A stretch of DNA of 64,000 nucleotides from assembly GCF_028816455.1 (NCBI RefSeq), contig NZ_CP118246.1, positions 2,041,001 to 2,105,000 on the forward strand. The letters run 5' to 3'. Under the pieces are notes generated by a model. It saw nothing but the letters and a program-made list of their open reading frames with translations, made no database searches and had not been told where the DNA came from. A program made the position numbers and the translations under genes. Positions 1 to 9,690 of the stretch are shown here, one piece after another. The stretch's first letter is position 1; each line of letters opens with the position of its first letter. Source of the DNA: Devosia algicola (GTDB lineage: Bacteria; Pseudomonadota; Alphaproteobacteria; Rhizobiales; Devosiaceae).

Positions 1-2
1 TT

Positions 3-384
3 TATGCCCGAACCGTGCGCGGCAGCGTGCTGGTCGAAAAGGAACGTGGCTACATCGAGGCTGCAGAGTCGATTGGCGTGTCCACGAGTACCATACTGTC
101 CAGGCATTTGCTGCCCAATGTGTTACCGCCGATCATTGTCATCGCCAATATCAGGTTTGGTTCAGTTATTATTCTCGAGGCGAGCCTTGTCGTTTCTCGG
201 GGTGGGGGTGCCGGCAGAACAACCGTCTCTGGGGCGACTGATCCTGAATGGATATGAAATTCTGTTTTCTGGTTATTGGTGGGTTTCGGTTTTTCCCGGG
301 CTGTCGCTGGTGCTGCTTGTCCTTGCGGTCAATCTGTTTGGCGACTGGCTTCGCGATACCCTCAACCCGAGGGTTGAGACATGA
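3..384 (+). CDS. Oligopeptide/dipeptide ABC importer permease, C-terminal part (OppC/DppC-like), frameshifted
   Basis: Inner-membrane permease of a peptide/opine-type ABC importer; only the last third lies in the window. Seen: the cytoplasmic EAA-loop region (EAAESIGVS followed by RHLLPNVLPPIIV), then a final membrane segment and a C-terminus ending [11 protein letters not shown], which is typical of DppC/OppC. The first part reads in the frame of base 3. The frame shifts at GAGCCT (182-187), and removing one base gives EASLSFLGVGV, the family consensus. The stop overlaps the ATG of the next ATPase gene by 4 bases (ATGA), so the genes are translationally coupled. The substrate is unknown. Confidence 0.85.
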   Translation, partial: MPEPCAAACWSKRNVATSRLQSRLACPRVPYCPGICCPMCYRRSLSSPISGLVQLLFSRRALSFLGVGVPAEQPSLGRLILNGYEILFSGYWWVSVFPGLSLVLLVLAVNLFGDWLRDTLNPRVET

Positions 385-1356
385 GCGATAACGGTTCCAT
401 TCTGGATGTCCGAAATTTGACGCTTGAATTCCAACTCCGCCGTGGCAACCTGATTGGCGTCGACGATGTGAGTTTTTCGATGGGTGCGGGTGAAACGCTT
501 GGGCTCGTCGGTGAATCGGGGGCGGGAAAATCTACGATTGCCTTTGCATTGACCAAGGCTCCTGGCTTCTGCGGGCAAAATCACCTCAGGCGAGGTTATC
601 TTCAAAGGTGACGATCTACTGACGCTTACAGATGAGAAGCTCCGTCAAATTCGAGGCAACCGCATCTGCATGATTTTTCAGGATCCGATGTCGACGTTAA
701 ATCCGGTTTACCGGGTCGGTCGCCAGATTGCCGAGGGGATAAAGTACCACCGGAAGCTATCGACAGCAGAGGCAATGTCGCGCGCCATCGACGCGATGCG
801 GCAGGTTGGTATTCCCACGCCGGAGGCACGGGCGCAGGCTTATCCACATGAATTGAGTGGCGGCATGCAGCAGCGGGCAAGCATCGCGGCCGCACTTGCC
901 ATGGAGCCCGATCTGCTTATCGCGGACGAACCTACGACCGCGCTGGACCCGACTATCCAGTCGCAAATTCTGGACTTGATGAGCCGTTTGAAAGATCAGC
1001 ATGGCACCGCGCTCATTTTGGTAACCCACAATCTGGCGATTCTGGCCGAAATTGCTGATCGTATCGCGGTCATGTACGCGGGCAGCATTATCGAAATCGG
1101 CAACAAGAATGATGTGCTGGACCGCCCAAAACATCCTTATACCAAGGGATTGATGGATTCGATTCCGACGACCGAGCAGCGTACCGGGCGCCTCTATCAA
1201 ATCCCGGGCGCCATGCCCAGCCTCGCCAATCTGCCAACCGGCTGCAAATTTATCGATCGATGTCAATTTGCCGATCCGGCGATTTGTTCGGTTAGACCCA
1301 AATTGACGACTTCGGCTAATGGGCAGGCGGTTGCCTGTCACAAGCCCCTTTGCTGA
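381..1356 (+). CDS. Peptide-type ABC importer ATPase 1 (OppD/DppD-like), frameshifted
   Basis: Cytoplasmic ATPase energising the importer encoded upstream. Seen: Walker [10 protein letters not shown] near residue 45, Q-loop [10 protein letters not shown], signature LSGGMQQR, Walker [14 protein letters not shown]-loop VTHNL, and the C-terminal oligopeptide-transporter extension with its cysteine pattern ([16 protein letters not shown]). The frame breaks at AGGCTC (556-561), and dropping one base gives [17 protein letters not shown], matching the family. It starts inside the stop of the permease gene and is followed 16 bases on by the partner ATPase. It looks functional apart from the one-base shift. 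Confidence 0.9.
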
Positions 1357-1372
1357 AGAAAGGTTGCGACAG

Positions 1373-2409
1373 ATGAGCGTAGTCAATGATGTGGCGTTGG
1401 AAGTCGCTGGCTTGCGAAAGCACTTCCAACTGAGTTCGGGGATCGGCCAAAACCTCAAGTGGCACGGTCCGGTGCCGCGCTGGGAGCCGCAGTTCGTGCC
1501 CGCCGTTGATGGTGTGGACCTGACGATTCGGCGGGGAGAGACATTCGCTGTTGTCGGCGAGAGCGGCTGCGGCAAAAGTACCCTGGCGCGCCTATTGATG
1601 CGTCTTGTGACGCCCGATGCCGGGCAGATCATCTTTCAGGGCGATGACATATCGCGGATCTCGCGCCGGGCGATGTTGCCGTATCGGCAGCACATGCAGA
1701 TGGTGTTCCAGAACCCGTATGGTTCAGTCAATCCGCGCCTGAAAGTTGCCGACATTATCGGCGAGCCTCTCAGGGTGCATCGATCGGCGGCCAATGAACA
1801 ATCCAGAGGTTCGTTTGGACGCAAGATATCGATAAGCGAGCGTGTTGCTGAAGTTAGTCGGGAATGCGGTCTGGACCCGGCGCACGGCAACAGATATCCA
1901 CATCAGTTTTCCGGGGGCAACGCCAACGCATCGTCATTGCCCGCGCCCTGGTGACCAAGTCGTCATTTCTGGTTTTGGACGAGCCGGTGTCGGCGCTGGA
2001 CGTGTCGGTCCAGGCCCAGGTGCTCAATTTACTCATCGATCTTCAGCGCGAACGGGATTTGACCTATCTGTTCATTTCGCACGATCTGTCGGTGGTCAGG
2101 AACATCGCCTCGCGCGTCGGGGTGATGTATATGGGCCAATTTTGTGAAATCGCCGACGTATCGGAAATTTTCGCGCGTCCGCGGCATCATTACACCCATG
2201 CGCTATTCGAAGCGGTACCCAAAATGGCGCGGCGAAGTCGACCCAAAGTTGCGGTGTTGGGGGAAGCGCCCAATGCGGCTGCGATCCCTTCGGGATGTCG
2301 GTTTCATCCAAGATGCCCTGCGGCGCAGCACAAATGTACGATCGAAAAACCGGTGCTTCGCACGTTGTCGAAAAGCCATCAGGTAGCCTGCCACTATCCA
2401 ATTGATTGA
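1373..2409 (+). CDS. Peptide-type ABC importer ATPase 2 (OppF/DppF-like), frameshifted
   Basis: Second ATPase of the importer, forming a heterodimer with the upstream OppD-like protein. Seen: Walker A GESGCGKST, Q-loop FQNPYGSVNP, Walker B FLVLDEPVSALD, H-loop ISHDLSVV, and a C-terminal OppF-type domain with GCRFHPRCP. The start at 1373 was preferred to the longer frame because the family N-terminus (VNDVALEVAGLRKHF) begins there. The frame breaks in the signature motif at a run of five G (1913-1917). A sixth G restores SGGQRQRIVIARAL. The break looks like a homopolymer undercount. Confidence 0.9.
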
Positions 2410-2448
2410 CCAATACACAATCACAAAAGCAAATGTGAAAGGGACAAG

Positions 2449-3456
2449 ATGTCCGCCACCACGACTCTTCATACCAAGATTGATTTCGACAAGGACGGCC
2501 ACCAGGCCGGGTTTCTGAACTTGCCATTTTCACCGCACACCGACGCCTGGGGCGTGGTGCCGATACCAATGGCGGTGCTCAAAAACGGGACGGGGCCGAC
2601 GGTGCTTCTCGTTGGCGGCATTCATGGCGATGAATATGAGGGGCCGATTGTCATGGGTGAGATCATCCGTGACTGGGACCCAAAAATGATCGAGGGTCGG
2701 TTGATCGTCTTGCCAGCACTCAATCTTCCTGCGGTTCTCGCCGGAAACCGCATGTCGCCGCTGGACGACAAGAACATGAACAGATGCTTCCCGGGTGATC
2801 CCTCGAGTAGCCCGACCTATCAGATCACGCACTATCTCGATTCAGTTATCATGCCAATGTGTGATGCCTTCCTGGACCTGCACTCGGGCGGCAGCTCGCT
2901 GGATGTTGCAACCTCGTGCATGGTGTACTGCCCGTCGGACCCGGATCTGAATGCCAAGACGATGGCGGCAAACATTGCCTTCAATGCGCCATTGACGGTT
3001 GTGAATCGTCATCCCTCGGACAATGGCGGTGGCTCGCTCAATTCGTCGCGCAAGCGTGGACTGATCTCTGTTGGCACGGAAATGGGACGGGCGGGCAGCG
3101 TGTCGATTGACGATGTCGCGGTGTGTCGCAACGGCGTCAGGAACGTGCTGGCACATCTGGGTGTCATTGATCAATCGGAGGCGGGTGACAAAACGTCGAT
3201 CAAAACGCGTCTGGTTCATATTCCTGGTCAGGATGGGCATCACTACGCACCCGAGAACGGCGTTTTCGAGCCGTTCCATGCCCTCTATTCGGCGGTTGAG
3301 GCAGGGCAACCGGCAGGCCGCGTGCATTTTCTGGACGATCCGAGGAAGGAACCGGTTCTGGTCAGATACCAAGTATCGGGGATACTATTCTGTCGGCGAG
3401 CGCCGGGGCTGGTCGTACGTGGCAATAATATCGCCATTGTCGTGCAAGATGAGTAA
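2449..3456 (+). CDS. Succinylglutamate desuccinylase/aspartoacylase-family (M14-like) deacylase
   Basis: Intact 335-residue zinc-dependent amide hydrolase of the AstE/AspA/DoeB group. These enzymes remove an acyl group from an amino-acid nitrogen. Seen: zinc-ligand motif GGIHGDEYEGP near residue 57, NMNRCFPG, DLHSGG near residue 142, and a C-terminal beta domain ending ILFCRRAPGLVVRGN. An AAAGGGAC Shine-Dalgarno precedes ATG 2449. It resembles N-acetyl-diaminobutyrate deacetylase (DoeB), but no ectoine genes are nearby, so I leave the substrate open. Lying directly after a peptide/opine-type importer, it probably deacylates an imported N-acyl compound. Confidence 0.8.
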   Translation: MSATTTLHTKIDFDKDGHQAGFLNLPFSPHTDAWGVVPIPMAVLKNGTGPTVLLVGGIHGDEYEGPIVMGEIIRDWDPKMIEGRLIVLPALNLPAVLAGNRMSPLDDKNMNRCFPGDPSSSPTYQITHYLDSVIMPMCDAFLDLHSGGSSLDVATSCMVYCPSDPDLNAKTMAANIAFNAPLTVVNRHPSDNGGGSLNSSRKRGLISVGTEMGRAGSVSIDDVAVCRNGVRNVLAHLGVIDQSEAGDKTSIKTRLVHIPGQDGHHYAPENGVFEPFHALYSAVEAGQPAGRVHFLDDPRKEPVLVRYQVSGILFCRRAPGLVVRGNNIAIVVQDE

Positions 3457-3527
3457 TGTCTCCTGGTCAACCGTCGTCGGCTGCCCGCAGCAACGCACCA
3501 GCGACAGTGTCGAAACTGCGTGCTCTG

Positions 3528-4307
3528 TCAGGGCATTATCAGGCCGCCATTGACCTCAATAGTCTGGCCGATGATATAGCCTGACAGGGTTGCCGAGGCG
3601 AGGAAAAGATAGGCGCCGACGCAATCTTCGGGCACACCGATACGGCCTTGTGGAATGGCTTTTTCCAAGGCGTCGAGCTGGGCTTTGGTTGAATAGCGCT
3701 CATGAAATGGCGTGTTGATGACGCCCGGCGATACAGCGTTGACCCGAATGCCGAACGGGATCAGTTCCTTGGCCATGCCGCGCGTAACATTGGTAATGAA
3801 GGCCTTGGATGAGCCATAAAGACCCGCGCCGCCGCTTGCCCCATTGCGCCCCCCAACTGAGGTTGTGTTGATGATGAACCCGCCCCGGGTTTTCAAGTGT
3901 GTGATCGCGGCCTTGCTGGCCGACAACACCGAACGCACATTGAGATCCAATATGGCGTCGTAGGTCACGTCGGTCCATTCCTCATAGGGTTGGCGGGTGA
4001 CGATGCCGCCGGCATTGTTGATCAATCCGTCCAACCGACCAAAAGTTTTGGCGGTACTTTCGACAGCGCGTGCCAACTCGCCTGGCCTGGTAGCATCGGC
4101 TTGTATCAGGGACACGGTCCCGCCGGTGGCCTCAATTTCTGCGCCAATCGCCCGTGCGGCAGTTCCGCTACTATTATAGTGTAGACCTACTCGCGCGCCT
4201 TGCGCTGCAAATGCTTTGGCCAGAGCGGCACCGATCCCGGTGGAGGCGCCGGTGATAAGCACTGCGGTGCCCGATATATCGGGAATGGTTGGTCGGGTTG
4301 GTGACAT
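3528..4307 (-). CDS. SDR-family NAD(P)-dependent oxidoreductase
   Basis: Classical short-chain dehydrogenase of 259 residues. Seen: cofactor motif TGASTGIG, NNAGG, catalytic Ser in INTTSVGG, catalytic Tyr/Lys in GLYGSSKAF, and the C-terminal SGYIIGQTIEVNGG typical of 3-oxoacyl-reductase or glucose-dehydrogenase-like SDRs. I chose the ATG at 4307 because AGGAAG lies 5-10 bases upstream. A longer frame exists, but its extra 53 residues do not resemble the family. It follows the Gfo/Idh gene on the same strand and faces the M14 deacylase tail to tail. The substrate cannot be read from sequence; sugar or polyol oxidation is likely from context. Confidence 0.85.
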   Translation of the reverse strand: MSPTRPTIPDISGTAVLITGASTGIGAALAKAFAAQGARVGLHYNSSGTAARAIGAEIEATGGTVSLIQADATRPGELARAVESTAKTFGRLDGLINNAGGIVTRQPYEEWTDVTYDAILDLNVRSVLSASKAAITHLKTRGGFIINTTSVGGRNGASGGAGLYGSSKAFITNVTRGMAKELIPFGIRVNAVSPGVINTPFHERYSTKAQLDALEKAIPQGRIGVPEDCVGAYLFLASATLSGYIIGQTIEVNGGLIMP

Positions 4308-4422
4308 CGGTGCTTCCTGGTTAAGGCTATCAAGTCTGACTTTGGACATAGTTGCTGGTGGATTTTGGGTTTGGTGGGGCGCGCCATTAACCAACAAATT
4401 TTCTTGGCCACGCCTCGTAGTA

Positions 4423-5448
4423 TCAAAGACCTGGCCGCACAGTCGTCCCTGATTTGGCTCCTTCATAGGCCGCCTCTACCAGTGCAATTGTCTTGAGGTT
4501 ATCGTGTCCGGAGGTCGCGGGGGCTGTTCCCAAGCGCAGACATTGGACCCAATGTTTTTGGATATTCAGCACGCTCTCCTGGATATTATGCCATGGTCGC
4601 TCTGCCCACGGCAGCAAGAAGGGTGAAACGTCGGCGCGCGACGTTCCTTCTGAATCCACGACGGTCAGTGAAAAGTCCCTGTCGAGACGCAGGCTTCCCT
4701 TCTCGCCTTCAATCTCCATAAGGGTTTGGGGGAATCGATCGAACTCGGGTCGGCTCGCGAACGAGCAATCGACCACAGATGTTGCGCCGGCGGCGTGGGA
4801 CATCAGCATTGTTGCCACGTCCTCGCCTCTGATCGTATTATTGATCCGCTGTACGCTGGTGGCAATGGTAGTCACCTCGCCGAGCAGAAAGCGGGCGACA
4901 TCGAGCAGGTGGATGCCGGTGTCTTCGATGATGAATCGATCACCCTCCGCCAGATATGGCTGACCGGCATAAACGTCATAGCCTGTCCGGAAGCTGAAGC
5001 GGGCCCAAAATGGGCGTCCAATGCGATCTGATGCCAACATATTTTTAACGGCCAAAATTGGTGTCTGCCAGCGGAAGTTTTCATGCACCATCAGCGGCAC
5101 CCCCGCCGCATTGCATGTGGCCACCACGGCACGTGCATCGTGCAAGGATGTGGCAAATGGCTTTTGACAGATCACCGGCATTTTGTGATCTGCCGCCAAC
5201 TCCACTAATGTTCGATGGCTTGATACCGTAGTGGCAATATCGACGAAATCGAGTTGTTCTCTCGCCAACATCTCTGCCGCATCTTGATATCTTGCTGCAA
5301 TGGCAAACCGGTCGCCCATCTTGTTTAGGCGTTCAGGATTGCGATCACAGATGGCGACGATTTCGACGTCCTCGATGTCGTGCCAGGCATTGAGTTGATT
5401 GACGGCGAAAAATCCGACACCAATCATGGCGCCTCTTAGCTTGCTCAA
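4423..5448 (-). CDS. Gfo/Idh/MocA-family oxidoreductase
   Basis: NAD(P)-dependent sugar or cyclitol oxidoreductase of about 341 residues. Seen: N-terminal Rossmann fold (AMIGVGFFAVNQLNAW), the EKP-type motif as CQKPFA near residue 95, and HENFRWQ. The start is probably TTG at 5448. It gives the usual family length, and GGGAGG sits 7 bases upstream. The in-frame ATG at 5505 would add 19 atypical residues. The gene lies 71 bases downstream of a phosphogluconate-dehydrogenase-like gene and upstream of an SDR, so the three probably form one minus-strand operon for catabolism of a polyol or sugar acid. Confidence 0.82.
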   Translation of the reverse strand: MSKLRGAMIGVGFFAVNQLNAWHDIEDVEIVAICDRNPERLNKMGDRFAIAARYQDAAEMLAREQLDFVDIATTVSSHRTLVELAADHKMPVICQKPFATSLHDARAVVATCNAAGVPLMVHENFRWQTPILAVKNMLASDRIGRPFWARFSFRTGYDVYAGQPYLAEGDRFIIEDTGIHLLDVARFLLGEVTTIATSVQRINNTIRGEDVATMLMSHAAGATSVVDCSFASRPEFDRFPQTLMEIEGEKGSLRLDRDFSLTVVDSEGTSRADVSPFLLPWAERPWHNIQESVLNIQKHWVQCLRLGTAPATSGHDNLKTIALVEAAYEGAKSGTTVRPGL

Positions 5449-5518
5449 GGCATATCCTCCCAGGTGGTGACTGAAGGCACGCAAGCGTCTTCTGTCACGT
5501 TCCACTGTCGACGTTCGG

Positions 5519-6362
5519 TCAGGTGTTGGCGATCAGTTGGGCTGCTTCCTTGACCTTGGCCGGATCAAGCGCATCGCGCCAATCCTCGTTGACGACTACC
5601 CGCTTGGCGAACGCCATCAGTCGTAATGCAGCGTCTGATGGCACCTTTGGCGAAAATCCGAACCACATGGCGATTTCGACGTTGAGATGGCCGATCAGAA
5701 ATTCAAAGGCGGCCTGGCGGGGGATGCCATATTTGCTGGCGCAGATGTCCACAGCCTCAACCATTGTGTCGATGAACGGCATGGCGATCATTTCTGACAG
5801 ACCGGGTTCGAGAATGGCGAGTTGCTCTAGACTGAGACGATAGCAATTTATTATCGGGGACCACATGGTCCGGCAAATTTCCTCGCCGAGCGCATAGTGC
5901 TCTTCGGGTCCCTGCATGAGGGCGCAAACGATTGACTGTTTGGCGATGCCACCATGATAGTCGCGGCGGGCGTCCCACGCCGTCTCATCACCGTATAGCG
6001 GCGGATGGCAGGGATGCCCCACAAAATAGGTCAGGTCGGGACGATCAGTCGGCAGATCGTCGGCCATGGGTGCGGCGGCATCAAGGATCAGCAGCATGGT
6101 GCCCGACTGTAATTTTGACGACAGGTCGGCGGCGACGGTGCCAATGAGGTTGTCGGGTAGGGCGAGCAGAACGACGCGGGCTCCCTTCACAGCAATGTCG
6201 GTATCATGGGTGTTGATCCCGACGTCTGCCAGTCGCTGGCGGCCTGACTCGGAAACCTCCACCGCGCGGACGTCATAGCCGGCATCCACCAGTTTCCTGG
6301 TGATCCGGAACCCCATCTTGCCGCCAGGCTCCAAACAGGGCAACGGACACTGACTGGTTCAT
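5519..6362 (-). CDS. Phosphogluconate dehydrogenase-like (6PGDH C-terminal-domain) protein, frameshifted
   Basis: NAD-binding protein of roughly 280 residues. Seen: an N-terminal Rossmann motif that becomes GAGGKMG once the frame is repaired, then VVLLALPDN and a long helical C-terminal domain with FVGHPCHPPLYGDE. The domain arrangement resembles 3-hydroxyisobutyrate/phosphogluconate dehydrogenase relatives found in polyol clusters. The true start is ATG 6362, preceded by AGGAG. Between it and the rest, the frame breaks at AGGCTC (6326-6331), where removing one base joins MNQSVSVALFGA to GGKMGFRITRKL. An operator-like repeat lies about 130 bases upstream. The exact reaction is unknown. Confidence 0.75.
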
Positions 6363-6575
6363 TTTTTACTCCTGGAATATATCCGCGTTTGACGCATCGT
6401 CAGGCAGGGTCACCGACCGCGGTACAGTGGCCTGTGCCGGCGGACTCCGTCTGATGCGAAGGTCATTCTCTAGCATGTTATGATTAGTATGTCATCATGC
6501 CAGTTGAGATTTTGACACGATGGTGCTGAAAACGGCGCCATCGCCATCCTGGTTGCGGTGAGCGCAGCCGGGAGG
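6363..6575. promoter_or_regulatory. Upstream region with an operator-like repeat (copy 1 at 6491-6513)
   Basis: Gene-free stretch ahead of the phosphogluconate-dehydrogenase-like gene. At 6491-6513 it holds a 23-base sequence, GTCATCAT-G-CCAGTTG followed by AGATTTT, that recurs at 7671-7693 with about three differences. The second copy lies ahead of the FadR-type regulator gene. FadR-family operators contain a TGGT half-site, which is present here on the reverse strand (AACTGG). I infer that both copies bind the local GntR/FadR protein. Confidence 0.5.
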
Positions 6576-7428
6576 TTACCTTGTAGTGGCTCGAGTGCCG
6601 CCATTGACTGTCCGTAACGAGCGCGAGAGCGCCTGGCGTATTTCATGTATTGGCACGCGCTCGGATCGTCTCGACGGGTCGCCGCGCCCAGGGCGACTGA
6701 GTCGCAGTGGAAGTTCGATCCCTATGGGCACTTCTGGTGCCAACGTGTCGAGCACGTCGAATGCGGCGCCATATCGTAAGTCACCATCACCTATCGCGGT
6801 GAATCGCCAATCATGGTCGTCCGCGGTGACGTCCTTCACATGCAGATGGGCGCAGTATGGCAAGGCGATCCGAAGGTCCGAGAGAACATTAATGGCTTCA
6901 TTGCTGTAGGTGAATGCGTTGCCGATATCGTAGTTGGCCCTCACAAATCGCGAGCCGATTTTTTCGAGTAATACGGCAAATGCAGGCTCCGTCCGGCAGC
7001 AGGCTGTCGGTGCCGTGTCCAGGGTTTTCAAGCGCCAGGACAATTCCAGCCTGTTCAAGGACCGGGAGCACTGCCTCGATGTTGGCGACGCACTGGGTCG
7101 GGTGGTGGCAGTCAGAACTGTTGGTGATCAGGATCGATGATCCGACGGCGACACAGAAGTCTATTCGTCGGCGTAAAGCAACTGCCGCGCCATCGGCACC
7201 GAGATCTGTATGGGCGGAAACCGCAAGTGCCTCAACCTCGGATGCTGCCAGTCGGCTGGCAAGCCGCGTGCCCTCCTGCTCACAAAATATCGATTCATCA
7301 AACGCGACATAGCCGCTGATGAACGCCGGTTCGATCCATTTTGCCCCTGTTGTGGCAATCTCGGCGATAGCGACATCCATGCTGTAGCCATCATAGGCCG
7401 CCGTTGAAACCGAGACTTGTCGCGTCAT
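6576..7428 (-). CDS. Sugar phosphate isomerase/epimerase (TIM barrel, AP2Ec), frameshifted
   Basis: TIM-barrel isomerase/epimerase of about 283 residues. Seen: N-terminal VSVSTAAYDGYSMD, metal-site strands ALENPGHGTDS and VRANYDIGNAF, HLHVKDV, and the C-terminal IELPLRLSRPGRGDP found in this subfamily of polyol-catabolic isomerases. The frame breaks at AGGCTC (6984-6989). Removing one base joins LLPDGAA to FAVLLEKIGSRFV. The gene is the first of a minus-strand set whose divergent partner is the FadR-type regulator. It probably isomerises a keto-sugar made by the neighbouring dehydrogenases. Confidence 0.78.
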
Positions 7429-7769
7429 GACAAATCACCAGATCGGTCCCAGTGCGTGTCGCCACACACTGCACAAAAACTGTTGGTCCCGGTTTCAATG
7501 GCGCAACCACCAAGGCCCAATGCGCAAAACGCACTATTGTTGCGTTGTTGCCAGTCATCACTAGTGCCCATCCAGCCGCTCGCCTCCCACCGTGACAGCA
7601 TAAACCCATAAATGTCGGTGTTTGCAGCAATCCGTCCGATCCGACATGTTTAGCGGTAGCACGAGATAGTGTCATCATACCAGTTGGAATTTTATTCAGG
7701 TGGCGCTATTATGCATCTGGTTGTCAGGTGCTAGGTCGTTACACTGCAGAACTGGAAAGGTGCCATGAA
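7429..7769. promoter_or_regulatory. Divergent promoter region with operator-like repeat (copy 2 at 7671-7693)
   Basis: Intergenic region between the TIM-barrel isomerase (minus) and the FadR-type regulator (plus). It carries the second copy of the GTCATCAT-A-CCAGTTG repeat at 7671-7693, followed by an AT-rich stretch. No other feature was recognised. The position suits autoregulation of the regulator. Confidence 0.5.
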
Positions 7770-8521
7770 TTGACAATCACCCATAGTCGGCTTGGCGTTG
7801 AGCCGCTCAAGAAGAAAAAACTCTATCAGGAAATCCTCGACCGGCTGATCGCGGCGATTTCCTCACAGGAATATCCAGCCGGTTCGCAACTGCCTTCGGA
7901 GCGGGAGCTCATGGAGCGGTTCGGGGTCGGTCGTCCGGCAATTCGGGAAGCCATGCTGACATTGCAGCAGATGGGCCTGGTGATTATTTCGCATGGTGAG
8001 CGGGCGCGCGTCGTTGAGCCAACCGCCGATCAGATTATCGATCAGGTCTCTAATGCGATGGTCATGATGCTGGCAACAAACCAGCGTGGCATGGAGGATT
8101 TGAAGGAGGCCAGAATTTTCATGGAAACTGGCCTTGTTGCGCTCGCGGCCAAGCGTGCAACTGCCAGCGACATTGAAGAGCCTTGGCGCAATATTGAAGA
8201 CCTTTCAGGGGATGACCAGGCAGTCTCCGAAATTTGTTGCTACCGACATCGCCTTCCACGTGAAGATCGCTGAAATGAGCGGCAACCAGGCTCATTGTCG
8301 CGACGTTGCGCGGCATTCTGGAATGGCTGTCGCGCTTCAAGCACGACCTGGTTGCCGTGCCCGGGGCGGAGCGCGTGACCACTGAAGAGCACGAACGCAT
8401 ATTCCAGGCGATCTCATCGGGCGATGCAGATGGGGCGGCGACTGCGATGACCGGCCATCTGCGCCGGGCCAATAGCTTTTTCCAATCGGAAGCGGGCGCG
8501 GATTTATCACCTGAATCCTGA
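7770..8521 (+). CDS. FadR-subfamily GntR transcriptional regulator, two frameshifts
   Basis: DNA-binding repressor or activator. Seen: winged-helix GntR domain (LPSERELMERFGVGRPAIREAM), then an FCD-type all-helical ligand domain with metal-binding residues (DIAFHVKIAEMSGN, EEHERIF, AMTGHL). Two breaks fall at GAGCCT 8178-8183 and AGGCTC 8288-8293. Removing one base at each gives DIEELGAILKTF and GNQLIVATLRGIL, both family-like. The start is uncertain: TTG 7770 has AAAGGTG upstream, and GTG 7728 is a longer option. It likely controls the flanking polyol/sugar-acid genes through the repeated GTCATCAT sequence. Confidence 0.85.
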
Positions 8522-8580
8522 CCGACGCGCCAGCACGACCATTTTTTCAGTACCATCAACAGACGGAGGAGTCGCAAGAC

Positions 8581-9600
8581 ATGTTGGCTTTGAAAAAGAC
8601 CCAGTCCGGAGCAGGCTATTTGGACCTTGTCGAAGGCAGTTTCCCGGTCCTCGAGGGTGACGAGGTATTGGTAAAAGTATGGTCGGCAGGTATATGTGGC
8701 AGCGATGTACTGATAGAAAAGGACCGGCATTTTTATAAGGCGCCCGTTACCCTGGGTCATGAATTTTCCGGTGTTATCGAGGCGGTGGGACCCGATGTGC
8801 GCACTGTCAAGGTCGGGGACCGCATTGCCGCCGACATCGAGACGCGCTCGGGCTGGTTGGGCGTTACCCGCAACGGTGCCTTTGCCTCGCATATGAGCGT
8901 GCCCGAAGCCCAGATATTTGTGTATCCCGAAACGGTATCGCTCGACGATATCTGCTTTACCGAACCCATGGTTGCGACCGTGCACGCCATGGAGGAGCGG
9001 CACACAGTGATGTCGGGTGACTTTGTCGTGGTCGTTGGCCCCGGACCGATGGGGCTGCTTGGCGTTCAGATGGCCCGGTTCAAAGGCGCGGGGACTATCG
9101 TAGTCATCGGACGGAAAGGCATTGACGAGCGCCGTCTTGCCATAGCCAAACAGGTCGGCGCCAATCACGTTCTTTATTCGGAAGACAATCCGGAGGCGGC
9201 GATATTTAAGCTTTCCGAGGGGCGCGGCGCCGATTTTGTTCTCGAATGTTCGGCCACCGCGACAGGCTTTCAGCACGGAATAGATTGTGCTCGCCGGAGT
9301 CCAGAAGGCCGCGGCGGCGCCGGCAAGATTTCGGTCATTAGCCTGTGGGGCGAACCTATCACCGTTCAACCTGATGCCATTTCGCTCTATCAGCTGGACC
9401 TTCGCGGTTCCTGGAGTTGGAACGGTCCAGAGACTTGGCGCCGAGCGGTCGAATTGGTCCAAAGCGGGTCGTTCGACTTTTCCTCGGTCTTGACCGGCCG
9501 CTATGCGCTCGCGGACTGGCGCACGGCCTTCGATAGCTTCCAATCATGCCAGGACTGCAAGGTATTTCTCTATCCAAACGGCGCGGACTGGCAGAGCTGA
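8581..9600 (+). CDS. Zinc-type alcohol/polyol dehydrogenase lacking the structural zinc lobe
   Basis: Medium-chain dehydrogenase of 339 residues. Seen: catalytic zinc Cys in GICGSD, GHEFSG, and nucleotide-binding VVGPGPMGLLGVQMA near residue 150. The family normally carries four cysteines of a structural zinc loop around residues 90-115. Here the sequence passes directly from DIETRSGW to LGVTRNGAFA, so about 20-25 residues are missing in frame. A GGAGG Shine-Dalgarno precedes ATG 8581. It follows the FadR-type regulator on the same strand. A sorbitol/threonine-dehydrogenase-like role is likely; the substrate is unknown. Confidence 0.8.
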   Translation: MLALKKTQSGAGYLDLVEGSFPVLEGDEVLVKVWSAGICGSDVLIEKDRHFYKAPVTLGHEFSGVIEAVGPDVRTVKVGDRIAADIETRSGWLGVTRNGAFASHMSVPEAQIFVYPETVSLDDICFTEPMVATVHAMEERHTVMSGDFVVVVGPGPMGLLGVQMARFKGAGTIVVIGRKGIDERRLAIAKQVGANHVLYSEDNPEAAIFKLSEGRGADFVLECSATATGFQHGIDCARRSPEGRGGAGKISVISLWGEPITVQPDAISLYQLDLRGSWSWNGPETWRRAVELVQSGSFDFSSVLTGRYALADWRTAFDSFQSCQDCKVFLYPNGADWQS

Positions 9601-9690
9601 GTTGGTATGATGGTGGGACTATGCCTGCGTCAAAGCCGCATCAATCAGCGCCTTGGCGTGTAGCGTGGTGGTATCGTAGGTGGTGTAGGG

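Noticed and set aside
2449..3456. Naming the M14-type deacylase doeB (ectoine degradation)
   Set aside because: Motifs fit the broad family, but no doeA or ectoine transport genes lie nearby.
4308..4466. Longer N-terminus for the SDR gene
   Set aside because: The extra 53 residues do not resemble an SDR, and AGGAAG supports the start at 4307.
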